Shown piece by piece: positions 10,139 to 19,803 of a stretch of DNA of 64,000 bases (positions within the stretch are counted from its first letter, which is position 1; every line of letters starts with the position of its first letter). The notes below the pieces were generated by a model, which ran no database searches, was not told the DNA's origin, and saw only the letters and a program-made list of their open reading frames with translations. Source of the stretch: Bradyrhizobium sp. WSM3983 (GTDB taxonomy: Bacteria > Pseudomonadota > Alphaproteobacteria > Rhizobiales > Xanthobacteraceae); contig NZ_AXAY01000002.1 of the NCBI RefSeq assembly GCF_000473045.1, positions 186,001 to 250,000 on the forward strand. The letters are read 5' to 3'. The translations under genes were made by a program, and so were the position numbers.

Positions 10139-11239
10139 ATGGACACATCCCCCTTGATTCTTCTCGCCGCAGGCGGCACCGGCGGCCATCTGTTTCCGGC
10201 CGAGGCGCTCGGCGTCGAGCTGATCCGGCGCGGCTTTCGCGTGCGCCTCGTCACGGACGAGCGCGCATGGCGCTATGGCGGGCTGTTCACCAAGGACATG
10301 ATCGACGTCGTCGCCAGCGAGACCGCGCGCGGCCGCAATCCGCTTCAGCTCGCTTATGCCGGCCTCATGCTCGTCACCGGCACGCTGTCCGCTTACCGCC
10401 TGATCAAGCGGTTGAAGCCCGCCGCGGTTGTCGGCTTTGGCGGCTATCCGACATTGCCGCCGCTGGTCGCGGCAAAATTCGCGGGCGTGCCCAGCATCAT
10501 CCATGACGCAAATGCCGTGCTTGGCCGCGCCAACCGTTTCCTGTCGAGCCGGGTTCGCGCCATCGCGACATCGCTGCCGGGCGTGCTCGACCGCGATCCG
10601 GCCCTGGCGGGCAAGACCACGACGGTCGGCACGCCGATGCGGCCGGCGGTCCTCGCGGCAGCGGCGGTGCAATATGCCGTACCCGAAGTGAATGGCCCGC
10701 TGCGTCTGCTCGTCGTCGGCGGCAGCCAGGGCGCGCGCATCATGGCCGACATTGTGCCGGGCGCGATCGAGCGGCTCGAGCCCGCGCTGTGGAGCCGGCT
10801 CATCCTGACCCAGCAGGTGCGCGATGAAGACATGACCCGCGTGCGTACGGTCTACGACAAGCTCAAGATCAATGCCGAGCTCGCGCCGTTCTTCACGGAT
10901 TTGCCGGCGCGGCTCGCGTCCAACCATTTGGTGGTGTCGCGCTCCGGCGCCGGCACCGTGGCCGAGCTCGCCGCGATCGGACGTCCCTCGATCCTGGTGC
11001 CGCTGCCGGGCGCGATCGACCAGGACCAGTTCGCCAATGCCGGCGTGCTGGCCAAGGTCGACGGCGCCATCCGCATCCCGCAGACCGAGTTCACCTCCGA
11101 TCGTCTCGCCGCCGAGATCTCCGGTTTTGCGGCCGAGCCCGCGCGCCTTGCCGCCATGGCTGAGGCCGCGCGCGGCGCCGGCCGGCTCGATGCCGCCGAG
11201 CGGCTGGCCGATCTGGTGGTCAAAGTCGCGGGAATCTGA
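10139..11239 (+). CDS. murG: UDP-GlcNAc:lipid I N-acetylglucosaminyltransferase MurG
   Basis: Peripheral membrane GT-B enzyme that converts lipid I to lipid II on the cytoplasmic face. It has 366 residues. The N-terminal lipid acceptor loop AAGGTGGHLFPA lies at about 11-22, VVGFGGYPTLPP near residue 100, and the nucleotide loop VVGGSQGARI near 197. The C-terminal SRSGAGTVAEL and PLPGAIDQDQ segments bind UDP-GlcNAc. The start has no strong upstream binding site, but the glycine loop sits at the usual distance from it. Confidence 0.97.
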   Translation: MDTSPLILLAAGGTGGHLFPAEALGVELIRRGFRVRLVTDERAWRYGGLFTKDMIDVVASETARGRNPLQLAYAGLMLVTGTLSAYRLIKRLKPAAVVGFGGYPTLPPLVAAKFAGVPSIIHDANAVLGRANRFLSSRVRAIATSLPGVLDRDPALAGKTTTVGTPMRPAVLAAAAVQYAVPEVNGPLRLLVVGGSQGARIMADIVPGAIERLEPALWSRLILTQQVRDEDMTRVRTVYDKLKINAELAPFFTDLPARLASNHLVVSRSGAGTVAELAAIGRPSILVPLPGAIDQDQFANAGVLAKVDGAIRIPQTEFTSDRLAAEISGFAAEPARLAAMAEAARGAGRLDAAERLADLVVKVAGI

Positions 11240-11361
11240 CGCGAAAAAGCCCTTGTCTTCACCTTCTAAAGCGGGGCATCCAGTAAGAACGGCGCGGCTG
11301 ATTTGGCCGTGACCTTTGCCAGATGCCGCCTGCGCAAGGCGGCGAGGTCAGGGAACAGAGC

Positions 11362-12765
11362 ATGAGACTGCCGCGCGAGATCGGACCCATCCACTTCGTC
11401 GGGATCGGCGGGATCGGCATGAGCGGCATCGCCGAGGTGCTGGTCAATCTCGGCTACGCCGTGCAGGGCTCGGACGCCTCCGACAATTACAATCTCGACC
11501 GCCTGCGCAAGAAGGGCGCGAAGGTTTCGGTCGGCCACAAGGCCGAGAATGTCGACGGGGCCGAGGTCGTCGTCGTCTCCACCGCGATCAAGCGCGACAA
11601 TCCCGAATTGATGGCGGCGCGCGAGCGGCGCATTCCCGTGGTGCGCCGTGCCGAGATGCTGGCCGAATTGATGCGGCTGAAGAGCTGCGTCGCGATCGCC
11701 GGCACGCACGGCAAGACCACGACGACCACGATGGTCGCAACCCTGCTCGATGCCGGCGGCCTTGACCCCACCGTGATCAACGGTGGCATTATCAACGCCT
11801 ATGGGTCCAACGCGCGGCTCGGCGCCGGCGACTGGATGGTGGTGGAAGCCGACGAGAGCGACGGTACGTTCCTGAAACTGCCGACGGACGTGGCGATCGT
11901 CACCAATGTGGACCCCGAGCATCTCGACCACTTCAAGACGTTTGACGCCGTGCAGGACGCGTTCCGGCATTTCGTCGAGAACCTGCCGTTCTACGGCTTT
12001 GCCGTGATGTGCATCGATCATCCCGTCGTGCAGACCCTCGTCGGCAAGATCGAGGATCGCCGCATCATCACTTACGGCCAGAACCCGCAGGCTGATGTGC
12101 GGCTTCTTGACCTGATCCCAATGGGCGGCGGATCAAAATTCAAGGTCGCGTTCCACGATCGCAAGACGGGCGCCGTGCACGAGATCGCCGATCTCGTGCT
12201 GCCGATGCCGGGGCGCCACAACGCCTCCAACGCGACAGCTGCGATCGCGGTCGCGCGCGAGCTTGGCGTTTCAGATGACGCGATCCGCAAGGCGATCGCC
12301 GGCTTCGGCGGCGTCAAGCGGCGCTTCACCAAAACAGGCGAATGGAACGGCGTCACCGTGATCGACGATTACGGCCATCATCCCGTCGAGATCTCAGCGG
12401 TGCTGAAGGCGGCGCGGGAATCCACCAACGGCAAGATCATCGCCGTGGTGCAACCGCATCGCTACACCCGCCTGCAATCGCTGTTCGAGGAATTCTGCAC
12501 CTGCTTCAACGATGCCGACGCGGTGGTCGTCGCAGACGTTTACGCAGCTGGCGAGACGCCGATCGACGGGATTGACCGCGATCATTTCGTCGCTGGCCTG
12601 CGCGCGCATGGTCACCGCGAGGTGATCCCGCTGCCGGGGGCATCGGAGCTCGCGGACATCGTCAAGGGCGTGGCGAAGTCAGGCGATCTCGTCGTGTGCC
12701 TCGGTGCTGGCAACATCACGCAATGGGCTTATGCGCTGCCCGGCGAATTGAAGGCGCTAGGGTAG
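11362..12765 (+). CDS. murC: UDP-N-acetylmuramate:L-alanine ligase MurC
   Basis: First Mur ligase, adding L-Ala to UDP-MurNAc. I start it at the ATG at 11362, which gives [20 protein letters not shown] and 467 residues. An in-frame start 39 bases upstream would add 13 residues not typical of the family. The Rossmann glycine motif [11 protein letters not shown] is at about 14-24, the P-loop GTHGKTTTT at 114-122, and the catalytic-domain segment [12 protein letters not shown] and the segment VQPHRYTRL are conserved. It is followed by a palindromic repeat before murB. Confidence 0.96.
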   Translation: MRLPREIGPIHFVGIGGIGMSGIAEVLVNLGYAVQGSDASDNYNLDRLRKKGAKVSVGHKAENVDGAEVVVVSTAIKRDNPELMAARERRIPVVRRAEMLAELMRLKSCVAIAGTHGKTTTTTMVATLLDAGGLDPTVINGGIINAYGSNARLGAGDWMVVEADESDGTFLKLPTDVAIVTNVDPEHLDHFKTFDAVQDAFRHFVENLPFYGFAVMCIDHPVVQTLVGKIEDRRIITYGQNPQADVRLLDLIPMGGGSKFKVAFHDRKTGAVHEIADLVLPMPGRHNASNATAAIAVARELGVSDDAIRKAIAGFGGVKRRFTKTGEWNGVTVIDDYGHHPVEISAVLKAARESTNGKIIAVVQPHRYTRLQSLFEEFCTCFNDADAVVVADVYAAGETPIDGIDRDHFVAGLRAHGHREVIPLPGASELADIVKGVAKSGDLVVCLGAGNITQWAYALPGELKALG

Positions 12766-12808
12766 GTGATGACGTTGATTGCATTGCTCGCGGCACGGCA
12801 CACTGCGC

Positions 12809-12913
12809 TCCCTCCCCCCTTGTGGGGGAGGGCGGGGGAGAGGGGTAGCCACAAACTCCGATCTCGCTTGGGGCTACCCCCCTCCCTGACCCTCCCCCAC
12901 AAGGGGGGAGGGA
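12809..12913. repeat. Imperfect inverted repeat between murC and murB
   Basis: The arm starting TCCCTCCCCCCTTGTGGGGG at 12809 pairs with bases ending at 12913 over roughly 42 bases with a few mismatches. A spacer of about 20 bases lies between the arms. It is the long, pyrimidine-rich palindrome type that also occurs in this window near 29.7-29.9 kb and 61.1 kb. It is an intergenic repeat with no coding content. Confidence 0.85.
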
Positions 12914-12950
12914 ACGAAGAGAGTGTGCGTCCCTCACGCGAGGCGACGGC

Positions 12951-13871
12951 ATGAGCTTCCCCGACATCACGTCCGCCCTCAAAGCCGCGATGCCGGATCT
13001 GCGCGGGCGGATGCTGGCCAACCAGTCGCTGGCCGAGCTGACCTGGTTTCGCGTCGGCGGTCCGGCGCAGGTGCTGTTCACGCCGGCGGATGAGGATGAT
13101 CTCGCTTATTTCCTCGCGCAACTGGCCGGCGACATCCCCGTGTATGTCGTCGGCGTCGGCTCCAACCTCATCGTCCGCGATGGCGGCATTGCCGGCGTGG
13201 TGATCCGGCTGGCGCCGCGCGCTTTTGGCGAGGCCATTGCGAGCGGCGACGTCGTCACCGCGGGTGCGGCCGCGCTCGACAAGCGCGTCGCGGAGGTCGC
13301 GGCCGGCGCAAACATCGGCGGGCTCGAATTCTATTTCGGCATTCCCGGCACGATCGGCGGCGCACTGCGCATGAATGCGGGCGCCAATGGCGGCGAGACC
13401 AAGGACGTGCTGATCGAGGCGCGCGGCGTTGGCCGCGACGGCACCAAGCACGTCTTCTCCAACGCCGACATGAAATTCGTCTACCGCAACAGCGGCGTTG
13501 ACCCCTCCATCACCTTCACCTCCGCCCGCTTTCGCGGCGAGATCAGGGATGCCGAGGCGATCCGCGCGCGGATGGCGGAGGTGCAGAGCCATCGCGAGAC
13601 TGCGCAGCCGATCCGCGAAAAGACCGGTGGCTCGACCTTCAAGAACCCGCCCGGCCATTCCGCCTGGAAGCTGGTCGATACCGCCGGCTGCCGTGGCCTG
13701 CGCGTCGGCGGTGCGCAGGTCTCCGAGATGCACTGCAACTTCCTGATCAACACGGGCGACGCCACCGCGCACGACATCGAGACGCTGGGCGAGACCGTGC
13801 GCGAACGGGTCAAGGCGAAATCCGGAATTGAGCTGCACTGGGAAATCAAGCGGATTGGGATTCCCGGCTAA
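12951..13871 (+). CDS. murB: UDP-N-acetylenolpyruvoylglucosamine reductase MurB
   Basis: FAD and NADPH-dependent reductase that makes UDP-MurNAc, the substrate of MurC. It has 306 residues and a PCMH-type FAD domain. Motifs are TWFRVGGPA near residue 30, [13 protein letters not shown] near 66, [21 protein letters not shown] near 124 (type II short form) and the GGSTFKNP loop with the catalytic Ser. The start is preceded by GAGGCGA. The gene ends 22 bases before ddl. Confidence 0.96.
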   Translation: MSFPDITSALKAAMPDLRGRMLANQSLAELTWFRVGGPAQVLFTPADEDDLAYFLAQLAGDIPVYVVGVGSNLIVRDGGIAGVVIRLAPRAFGEAIASGDVVTAGAAALDKRVAEVAAGANIGGLEFYFGIPGTIGGALRMNAGANGGETKDVLIEARGVGRDGTKHVFSNADMKFVYRNSGVDPSITFTSARFRGEIRDAEAIRARMAEVQSHRETAQPIREKTGGSTFKNPPGHSAWKLVDTAGCRGLRVGGAQVSEMHCNFLINTGDATAHDIETLGETVRERVKAKSGIELHWEIKRIGIPG

Positions 13872-13893
13872 CCTGGACAGGCGACGAGAGAAC

Positions 13894-14880
13894 ATGCGCA
13901 TCACCATCCTCTTTGGCGGCTCCAACCGCGAGCGTCTGGTTTCCGTCGCTTCAGCCCAGGCGCTGCATCAGGCGCTGCCCGAGGCCGATCTCTGGTGGTG
14001 GGATGTCGAGGACACGGTGCATGTCGTGCAGTCCAGGCAGCTGATCGAACATGCCCGTCCCTTCGAGGACGAGTTCAAGCCTGGCACATCAGGCATTCCG
14101 CTGGCGCAGGCGCTCGACCAAGCCAGGGCGGAAGATCGCGTCCTGGTGCTCAGCCTGCATGGCGGGTGCGCCGAGAACGGCGAATTGCAGGTGATGTGCG
14201 AGGCGCGCGGCGTGCCGTTCACCGGCTCCGGCTCGGCCTCCTCGCATCTCGCCTTCGACAAGATCGCGGCCAAGCGCTTTGCCGCGCTCGGCGGTGTGAC
14301 GCCGCCGGCAAACATTGCGCTGGACAACATCGATGACGCCTTCGCCGAATATGGAAGGCTGATCGCAAAGCCGGCGCGCGATGGGTCGAGCTATGGCCTG
14401 ATTTTCGTCAACGCCAAGCAGGATCTCGTCGCGGTCCGCAATGCCGCCAGGCACGAAGAATATGTGATCGAGCCCTATATCGCCGGCGTCGAGGCGACCT
14501 GCGGCGTGCTGGAACGCACCGACGGATCGATCATCTCGCTGCCGCCGATCGAGATCATCCCGGGCGAGGGCAATTTCGACTACGCCGCAAAATATCTTTT
14601 GAAGTCGACCCAGGAGATCTGCCCGGGCCGTTTCTCCGCCGAGGTGACCGCAGCCCTCAAGACCCAGGCCATGCTGGCACATCAGGCGATGTCCTGCAGC
14701 GGCTATTCCCGCTCCGACTTCATCGTCTCGGACAAGGGCCTCGTCTATCTCGAAACCAACACGCTGCCCGGGCTGACCAAGTCCTCGCTCTACCCCAAGG
14801 CGCTGAAGGCCGAGGGCATCGCATTCGTCGACTTCCTGCACGGCCTGATCGAGCTCGCCGGGCGGCGGGTGCGGAAATAG
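13894..14880 (+). CDS. ddl: D-alanine:D-alanine ligase, divergent type
   Basis: ATP-grasp enzyme that makes D-Ala-D-Ala for MurF. The chosen ATG at 13894 gives 328 residues starting MRITILFGGSNRERLVSVAS. Typical Ddl elements are present in altered form: GGSNRERLVS instead of GGxSSERxVS, LHGGCAENG instead of LHGxxGEDG, TGSGSASSHLAFDK, SRSDFIV and the metal/phosphate motif ETNTLPGLT. Position between murB and ftsQ supports ddlB. The N-terminal third is unlike most Ddl proteins, so substrate preference is less certain than the family. Confidence 0.88.
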   Translation: MRITILFGGSNRERLVSVASAQALHQALPEADLWWWDVEDTVHVVQSRQLIEHARPFEDEFKPGTSGIPLAQALDQARAEDRVLVLSLHGGCAENGELQVMCEARGVPFTGSGSASSHLAFDKIAAKRFAALGGVTPPANIALDNIDDAFAEYGRLIAKPARDGSSYGLIFVNAKQDLVAVRNAARHEEYVIEPYIAGVEATCGVLERTDGSIISLPPIEIIPGEGNFDYAAKYLLKSTQEICPGRFSAEVTAALKTQAMLAHQAMSCSGYSRSDFIVSDKGLVYLETNTLPGLTKSSLYPKALKAEGIAFVDFLHGLIELAGRRVRK

Positions 14881-15229
14881 TTAGGATTGGTTAACGGCTG
14901 ACCGGGCGAAAACGGCCGATTTGGTGCCCAAAACCGGTAAAATGCCGGACATCGTGGCATAACAGCCTCACGGAGCTGGGCAAAAAGCATTCTCCGTTAA
15001 CGAACTTTACCTTTTGTTTACCAGGAAGTCCGAAGGTTAACGCTGGCGGCGCATGTGACGTTTTGGCTGCCGGCGCGTGAACTGTTGCGGATATTTCCGA
15101 CACCAGCGAACGTCTTGAAGGGGAGCGGTTTCTTCAGCCGAAGACCATCACCCGGCCCGGCACGTCCGAGACGTCATGTTTGCCAGGACCCGCGGGACGT
15201 CGCGGGCAAACTGTTGACGAGCTCGTGCA
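14881..15229 (+). promoter_or_regulatory. ddl-ftsQ spacer, probable ftsQAZ promoter region
   Basis: No gene is seen in these 349 bases. The sequence is less GC-rich than its surroundings and contains many GTTAAC/TTTACC-like words: GGTTAACGG at 14889, CCGTTAACG at 14994, TTTACC at 15006 and 15017, GGTTAACGC at 15036. TTAC-N7-TTAC at 15007-15021 resembles a degenerate CtrA site (TTAA-N7-TTAA), the regulator that controls ftsQA in Caulobacter. Bases 14889-14944 resemble 19617-19670 upstream of lpxC. Promoter function is inference. Confidence 0.45.
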
Positions 15230-16258
15230 ATGGATGGTGCAGGAAGCCTCACCCGGTCGTTTTTGAGATCGCTGAGGCCCCAAGCTGACCTGAAGGCGGC
15301 CGCTATCGGAGCGGTCGTGCTTCTGCGCGAGTGGGTGCAGGACAGGCGTGAGGACAAACGCTCCGCCGCCAAGGAAAAGATCAAGCAGAAGATCAAGGCC
15401 AAGGCTGTCATCGAACGCGAGCCGCCGCCGCGCGTGGTCGCGCTGGTCGAGCGCTATCTGCCGCGCCGGGTCGGGATCAGCATGACTGTGCTGCTGCTGA
15501 TCGGCAGCTGCGGCCTCGGCATCGTCAAGGGCGGCCATCTCCAGGATTTCATCACTGCGGTCAGTGACGCGCGCAACGCCATGGCCAATTCGGCCGGCTT
15601 CCGCATCACCAACGTCATGATCAATGGCCGCAAGCAGCTCAGCCAGGACGAGATCCTCGCGATCGGCGGCGTCAGCGGCCGCTCTTCGCTCCTGTTCCTC
15701 GATGCCGATGGCGTGCGCGACAAGCTCAAGGCCAATCCCTGGATCGCGGATGCGACCGTGCTGAAGCTCTATCCGGGCCAGCTCATGATCGAGATCACCG
15801 AGCGCAAGGCGTTCGCACTGTGGCAGGAGGCCGGCCGGCTCTCCGTCATCGCGGACGACGGCGCGCTGCTCGAGCCCTATGTGTCGCGCCGGTTCCTGTC
15901 GCTGCCGCTCGTGGTCGGGAGGGGCGCCGACACCCAGGCTCGCGACTTCCTCGCGCTGCTCGCGCGCTATCCGCAGGTGAACTCGGTGACCAAAGCCGCG
16001 ATCTATGTCGGTGAGCGGCGCTGGAACCTGAGGCTGAAGGACGGCCTCGATGTTCGCCTGCCCGAGCAGGATGTCGGCAACGCACTCGCCGCGCTCTCCA
16101 AGCTCGACAAGGACGACAGGCTGTTCTCGAAGGACATCGTCGCGATCGACATGCGCCTGCCCGACCGTCTGGTGGTGCAGCTGTCCGACGACGCCGCCAA
16201 GGCGCGCGAGGACCTGTTCAAGGACAAGAAGAAAAAGAAGGCCGGGGACGCCGCATGA
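15230..16258 (+). CDS. ftsQ: Cell division protein FtsQ
   Basis: Bitopic divisome protein of 342 residues. A long basic cytoplasmic tail (about 1-80) precedes one membrane helix near residues 83-105 (ISMTVLLLIGSCGLGIVKGG). Then come a POTRA domain (about 120-195, with FRITNVMINGRKQLSQDEIL) and the beta-rich FtsQ domain. The N-terminal tail is longer than in enterobacteria, as is usual for this order. The stop overlaps the ftsA start in an ATGA. The upstream gap of about 350 bases suggests its own promoter. Confidence 0.93.
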   Translation: MDGAGSLTRSFLRSLRPQADLKAAAIGAVVLLREWVQDRREDKRSAAKEKIKQKIKAKAVIEREPPPRVVALVERYLPRRVGISMTVLLLIGSCGLGIVKGGHLQDFITAVSDARNAMANSAGFRITNVMINGRKQLSQDEILAIGGVSGRSSLLFLDADGVRDKLKANPWIADATVLKLYPGQLMIEITERKAFALWQEAGRLSVIADDGALLEPYVSRRFLSLPLVVGRGADTQARDFLALLARYPQVNSVTKAAIYVGERRWNLRLKDGLDVRLPEQDVGNALAALSKLDKDDRLFSKDIVAIDMRLPDRLVVQLSDDAAKAREDLFKDKKKKKAGDAA

Positions 16259-17577
16259 CCGGTCTTGATCGCACCCAGACGCCGAAGACGCGCCAAATGC
16301 CGCACAAGCGCGGCGGCCTCGTCGCCTGCCTCGACATCGGCACCAGCAAGATCGCCTGCATGATCGCGCGGCTGAAGCCGTCGGCGCCGAGCGAAGCCTT
16401 GGGCGGTCGCACCCATGCGATCGAATTGATCGGTTACAGCCAGATCCAGTCGCGCGGCATGAAGGCCGGTGCGGTGGTCGATCTCGCCGCATGCGAGCAG
16501 GCGGTGCGCCAGGCCGTCGGGCTTGCCGAGAAAATGGCCAAAGTACGTGTCGAGTCCGTGCTGCTGTCGGTCTCCGGCGGCCGGCTCGCCGGCCAGCTGG
16601 TCGAAGCCGCAGCCGATATCCGTGGCGGCGCGGTGACGCCGGCCGATGTCAGCCGCGTCACCTCCACCGGCATGCGCCACGCCACCGGTGAGGGCCGCAC
16701 CGTGCTGCATGCGCTTCCGGTCGGCTACACGCTCGATGGCGTCAAGGGCATCCGCGATCCCCGCGGCATGGTTGCGCATCAATTCGGCGTCGACATGAAC
16801 GTCGTCACCTGCGACGCCACCGTGGCGCGGAACCTGATGCTGGCGGTCGAACGCTGCCATCTCAACGTCGAAGCCATGGCGGCGAGCCCCTATGTGGCCG
16901 GCCTGTCGGTGCTCACCGACGACGAGGCCGATCTCGGCGCCGCCGTGGTCGAGATGGGCGCGGGCACCACCACGATCGCGGTCTATTCGGGCGGGCGCTT
17001 CGTGCACGCGGCCGGTTTTGCGGTCGGCGGGCAACACATCACGATGGATCTCGCGCGCGGACTCTCGGCGACCATTGCCGATGCCGAGCGAATCAAGACG
17101 TTATACGGCACCGTCATCACCGGCGGATCGGACTCGCGTGAGCTGATGTCTGTACCGACAGCCGGTGACGACCAGGATCTGCCGCAAATCGTTTCGCGCG
17201 CCACCATCGCCACCATCGTCAAGCACCGTGCCGAGGAAGTCTTCGAAATGGTTCGGGACAAGCTGAAGGATTCGCCCTTCGCGGCAGAGCCCAAGGGCCG
17301 TGTCGTGCTCTCGGGCGGCGCCTCGCAGCTCACCGGCCTTGTCGAGCTCGGCACCCAGATTCTCGGCCGACCCGTGCGGGTCGGACGTCCGCTCGGTTTC
17401 GGCCGGCTGCCCAACGAGGCGAAGAACGCCGCGTTCGCGGTGCCGGCCGGACTTCTCGTCTACCCGCAATATGTTCACCACGAACATGTCGAACCGCGGC
17501 ACACGCGGCAGCAGGTCAAGACAGGGACGGGCGGCTACTTTGGAAAGGTCGGACGATGGCTACGCGAGGGCTTCTGA
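16255..17577 (+). CDS. ftsA: Cell division protein FtsA
   Basis: Actin-like ATPase that tethers FtsZ to the inner membrane and recruits later divisome proteins. It has 440 residues with phosphate-1 motif CLDIGTSKIACM near residue 24, the SHS2-type insertion and the phosphate-2 segment AAVVEMGAGTTTIAVY. The C-terminal end GKVGRWLREGF is a typical amphipathic membrane-targeting helix. The ATGA overlap with ftsQ and the 87-base gap to ftsZ are typical. Confidence 0.97.
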   Translation: MTGLDRTQTPKTRQMPHKRGGLVACLDIGTSKIACMIARLKPSAPSEALGGRTHAIELIGYSQIQSRGMKAGAVVDLAACEQAVRQAVGLAEKMAKVRVESVLLSVSGGRLAGQLVEAAADIRGGAVTPADVSRVTSTGMRHATGEGRTVLHALPVGYTLDGVKGIRDPRGMVAHQFGVDMNVVTCDATVARNLMLAVERCHLNVEAMAASPYVAGLSVLTDDEADLGAAVVEMGAGTTTIAVYSGGRFVHAAGFAVGGQHITMDLARGLSATIADAERIKTLYGTVITGGSDSRELMSVPTAGDDQDLPQIVSRATIATIVKHRAEEVFEMVRDKLKDSPFAAEPKGRVVLSGGASQLTGLVELGTQILGRPVRVGRPLGFGRLPNEAKNAAFAVPAGLLVYPQYVHHEHVEPRHTRQQVKTGTGGYFGKVGRWLREGF

Positions 17578-17664
17578 TGAACCGGTTCCGCAATCTTCGA
17601 ATGTCACCAACTCCCGCGGCCGCCGGCCGGGGCGAACCCACGCGCGCGTGATCGAGAGGCAAAC

Positions 17665-19440
17665 ATGACCATCAGCATCAACGTTCCTGATATTCACGAG
17701 TTGAAGCCCCGTATCACCGTGTTCGGCGTCGGTGGAGCCGGTGGCAACGCCGTCAACAACATGATCACGGCCGGCCTCCAGGGGGTCGACTTCGTGGTCG
17801 CCAACACCGACGCGCAGGCGCTGACGATGTCGAAGGCGCAGCGCATCGTGCAGATGGGCACGGCAGCCACGCAGGGCCTCGGCGCAGGCTCGCAGCCGGT
17901 CGTCGGCGCGGCCGCGGCCGAAGAGGTGATGGACGAACTCCGTGACCATCTCTCCGGCGCCAACATGGTGTTCGTCACGGCCGGCATGGGCGGCGGCACC
18001 GGCACCGGTGCTGCTCCTGTGATCGCCAAGATCGCGCGCGAGATGGGGATTCTCACCGTCGGTGTCGTGACCAAGCCGTTCCATTTCGAGGGCGGCCGCC
18101 GCATGCGCACCGCTGAGGCCGGCATCAACGAGCTTCACAAGGTCGTCGACACGCTGCTGATCATCCCGAACCAGAACCTGTTCCGGGTTGCCAACGAGAA
18201 GACCACCTTTGCCGACGCCTTCGCGATGGCCGATCAGGTGCTCTATTCGGGCGTGGCCTGCATCACCGACCTGATGGTCAAGGAAGGCCTGATCAATCTC
18301 GACTTCGCCGACGTCCGCGCCGTCATGCGCGAGATGGGCAAGGCGATGATGGGCACCGGCGAAGCCTCCGGCGACAAGCGCGCGCTGACCGCCGCCGAAG
18401 CTGCAATCGCCAACCCGCTGATCGACGATAGCTCGATGAAGGGCGCCAAGGGCCTCCTGATCTCGATCACCGGCGGCAAGGACCTGACCCTGTTCGAAGT
18501 CGACGAAGCCGCGACCCGCATCCGCGAGGAAGTCGACCAGGACGCCAACATCATCGTCGGCGCCACCTTCGACGAAGCGCTCGACGGCCTGATCCGCGTC
18601 TCGGTCGTTGCCACCGGCATCGAGCAGGCCGCGATCGCCCGCAACAGCCAGGGCACCAGCGCGCCCGTCGCAAATGCCGCGCCGCAGGTGCAGCAGGCTC
18701 CCGCGGCTCCGGCCGCTGCTGCCGAGAGCCGTCTTGCAGACCTGACCGCGCGTCTCCGCGCCGATAACCAGCGCCTGGCCGAGCGCGCCCAGAAGCTGGA
18801 ATCGCAGATCCCGGCTGCCGCGCCGCGTCCCAATGTCGAGCGTGCGGCGCTTGCCGCCATCGCGGCTGCCGTTGCCGACGTTCCGCGGGCGCCCGCGCCG
18901 GTGCAGACCTATGGCGACGTCACGGTGCGCCCGATCGCGCAGAAGCCCACGCTGTTCCCGGAGCCCGAGCAGGCACCGATGGCCATGCACGAGCCGATGA
19001 CGCCGGAAACCTTCATCCCACCGCAGGCCGAGCGTGCCCCGGCCCGCGCGCCGCGGATGCCGCGCCTCGACGAGCTGCCGATGCCGGCCCAGGCCGAGAT
19101 TCGTCAGGCCCGTGGCGAGGTCGAAGACGAAACACCGCAGAAGACCCGCCTGTCGCTGCTCCAGCGCCTTGCCAATGTCGGCCTCGGCCGTCGCGACGAG
19201 GAGAGCGAGGCCCCGATCGCCGCCCGCACTGCCAGTCCCGCCATGCCGGCGCTGCCCGAGCGCAAGCCGCAGCGGACGGTGCAGCAGCAGATCGCCGCCA
19301 GCGAACCGGTGTCGGAATATGCCCGCCGGCCGGCGCCGCAGGGTCTCGACGCCCATGGCCGCCCGGCGCCTGTTGCGCCGGCGCCACAGGGCGACGACCA
19401 TCTTGATATCCCGGCCTTCCTGCGGCGGCAGGCGACCTGA
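17665..19440 (+). CDS. ftsZ: Cell division protein FtsZ
   Basis: Tubulin-like GTPase that forms the Z ring. It has 591 residues. The GTP loop [14 protein letters not shown] starts near residue 20 and the tubulin signature [10 protein letters not shown] lies at 109-118. The globular core ends near residue 320. It is followed by an unusually long, Pro/Ala-rich linker of about 250 residues and the conserved C-terminal peptide around [10 protein letters not shown], which binds FtsA. Long linkers are common in alphaproteobacteria. A GAGAGG binding site precedes the ATG, and a strong hairpin follows the gene. Confidence 0.98.
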   Translation: MTISINVPDIHELKPRITVFGVGGAGGNAVNNMITAGLQGVDFVVANTDAQALTMSKAQRIVQMGTAATQGLGAGSQPVVGAAAAEEVMDELRDHLSGANMVFVTAGMGGGTGTGAAPVIAKIAREMGILTVGVVTKPFHFEGGRRMRTAEAGINELHKVVDTLLIIPNQNLFRVANEKTTFADAFAMADQVLYSGVACITDLMVKEGLINLDFADVRAVMREMGKAMMGTGEASGDKRALTAAEAAIANPLIDDSSMKGAKGLLISITGGKDLTLFEVDEAATRIREEVDQDANIIVGATFDEALDGLIRVSVVATGIEQAAIARNSQGTSAPVANAAPQVQQAPAAPAAAAESRLADLTARLRADNQRLAERAQKLESQIPAAAPRPNVERAALAAIAAAVADVPRAPAPVQTYGDVTVRPIAQKPTLFPEPEQAPMAMHEPMTPETFIPPQAERAPARAPRMPRLDELPMPAQAEIRQARGEVEDETPQKTRLSLLQRLANVGLGRRDEESEAPIAARTASPAMPALPERKPQRTVQQQIAASEPVSEYARRPAPQGLDAHGRPAPVAPAPQGDDHLDIPAFLRRQAT

Positions 19441-19466
19441 GGATTGTTACAATAAGGCAGACGATA

Positions 19467-19507
19467 AAAGGTCCCGGCGGGAAGCTTGCCGGGACCTTTC
19501 CTTTGGT
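19467..19507 (+). terminator. Terminator-like hairpin after ftsZ
   Basis: Bases 19467-19478 (AAAGGTCCCGGC) pair perfectly with 19488-19499 (GCCGGGACCTTT) around a 9-base loop, followed by the short T-containing stretch CCTTTGG. It lies 26 bases after the ftsZ stop and marks the likely end of the division transcript. Confidence 0.75.
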
Positions 19508-19803
19508 CCCGTGCATATCCGGGTTGCGCGCTCAAGCAACTGATTTTAAATCATTAATTACTTGTTCGGTGCTTCAGTAAAGCTGCCGATAACGGCCCAA
19601 AACTCCGGCGCAATTTGGTTAAGCCTTGGCGCGAATACGGCGGGTTTGGGGTAACAATCGGTAAAAAAGCGTGAGTTGGCGCTGTTTGAGGCAGTGACTA
19701 TGGTTCGGCGTGACTTGGGGATACGGAGATTCGGACGGTCGATCTCGATCGATCAGTCGGGCCTAGTATAAGTCGCAGTGGGTCGTAGTGGGGCGGATTC
19801 CTG
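19508..19803 (+). promoter_or_regulatory. Leader and promoter region of lpxC
   Basis: No gene is seen. The stretch is AT-richer than its surroundings, with a TTAAATCATTAATTAC patch at 19546. Bases 19617-19670 resemble the region upstream of ftsQ (shared GGTTAA, GCGAANACGGC, TTTGG and CGGTAAAA blocks in the same order). The segment CCTAGTATAAG near 19762 may contain a -10 element. Separate transcription of lpxC after the ftsZ terminator is a reasonable inference. Confidence 0.4.
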
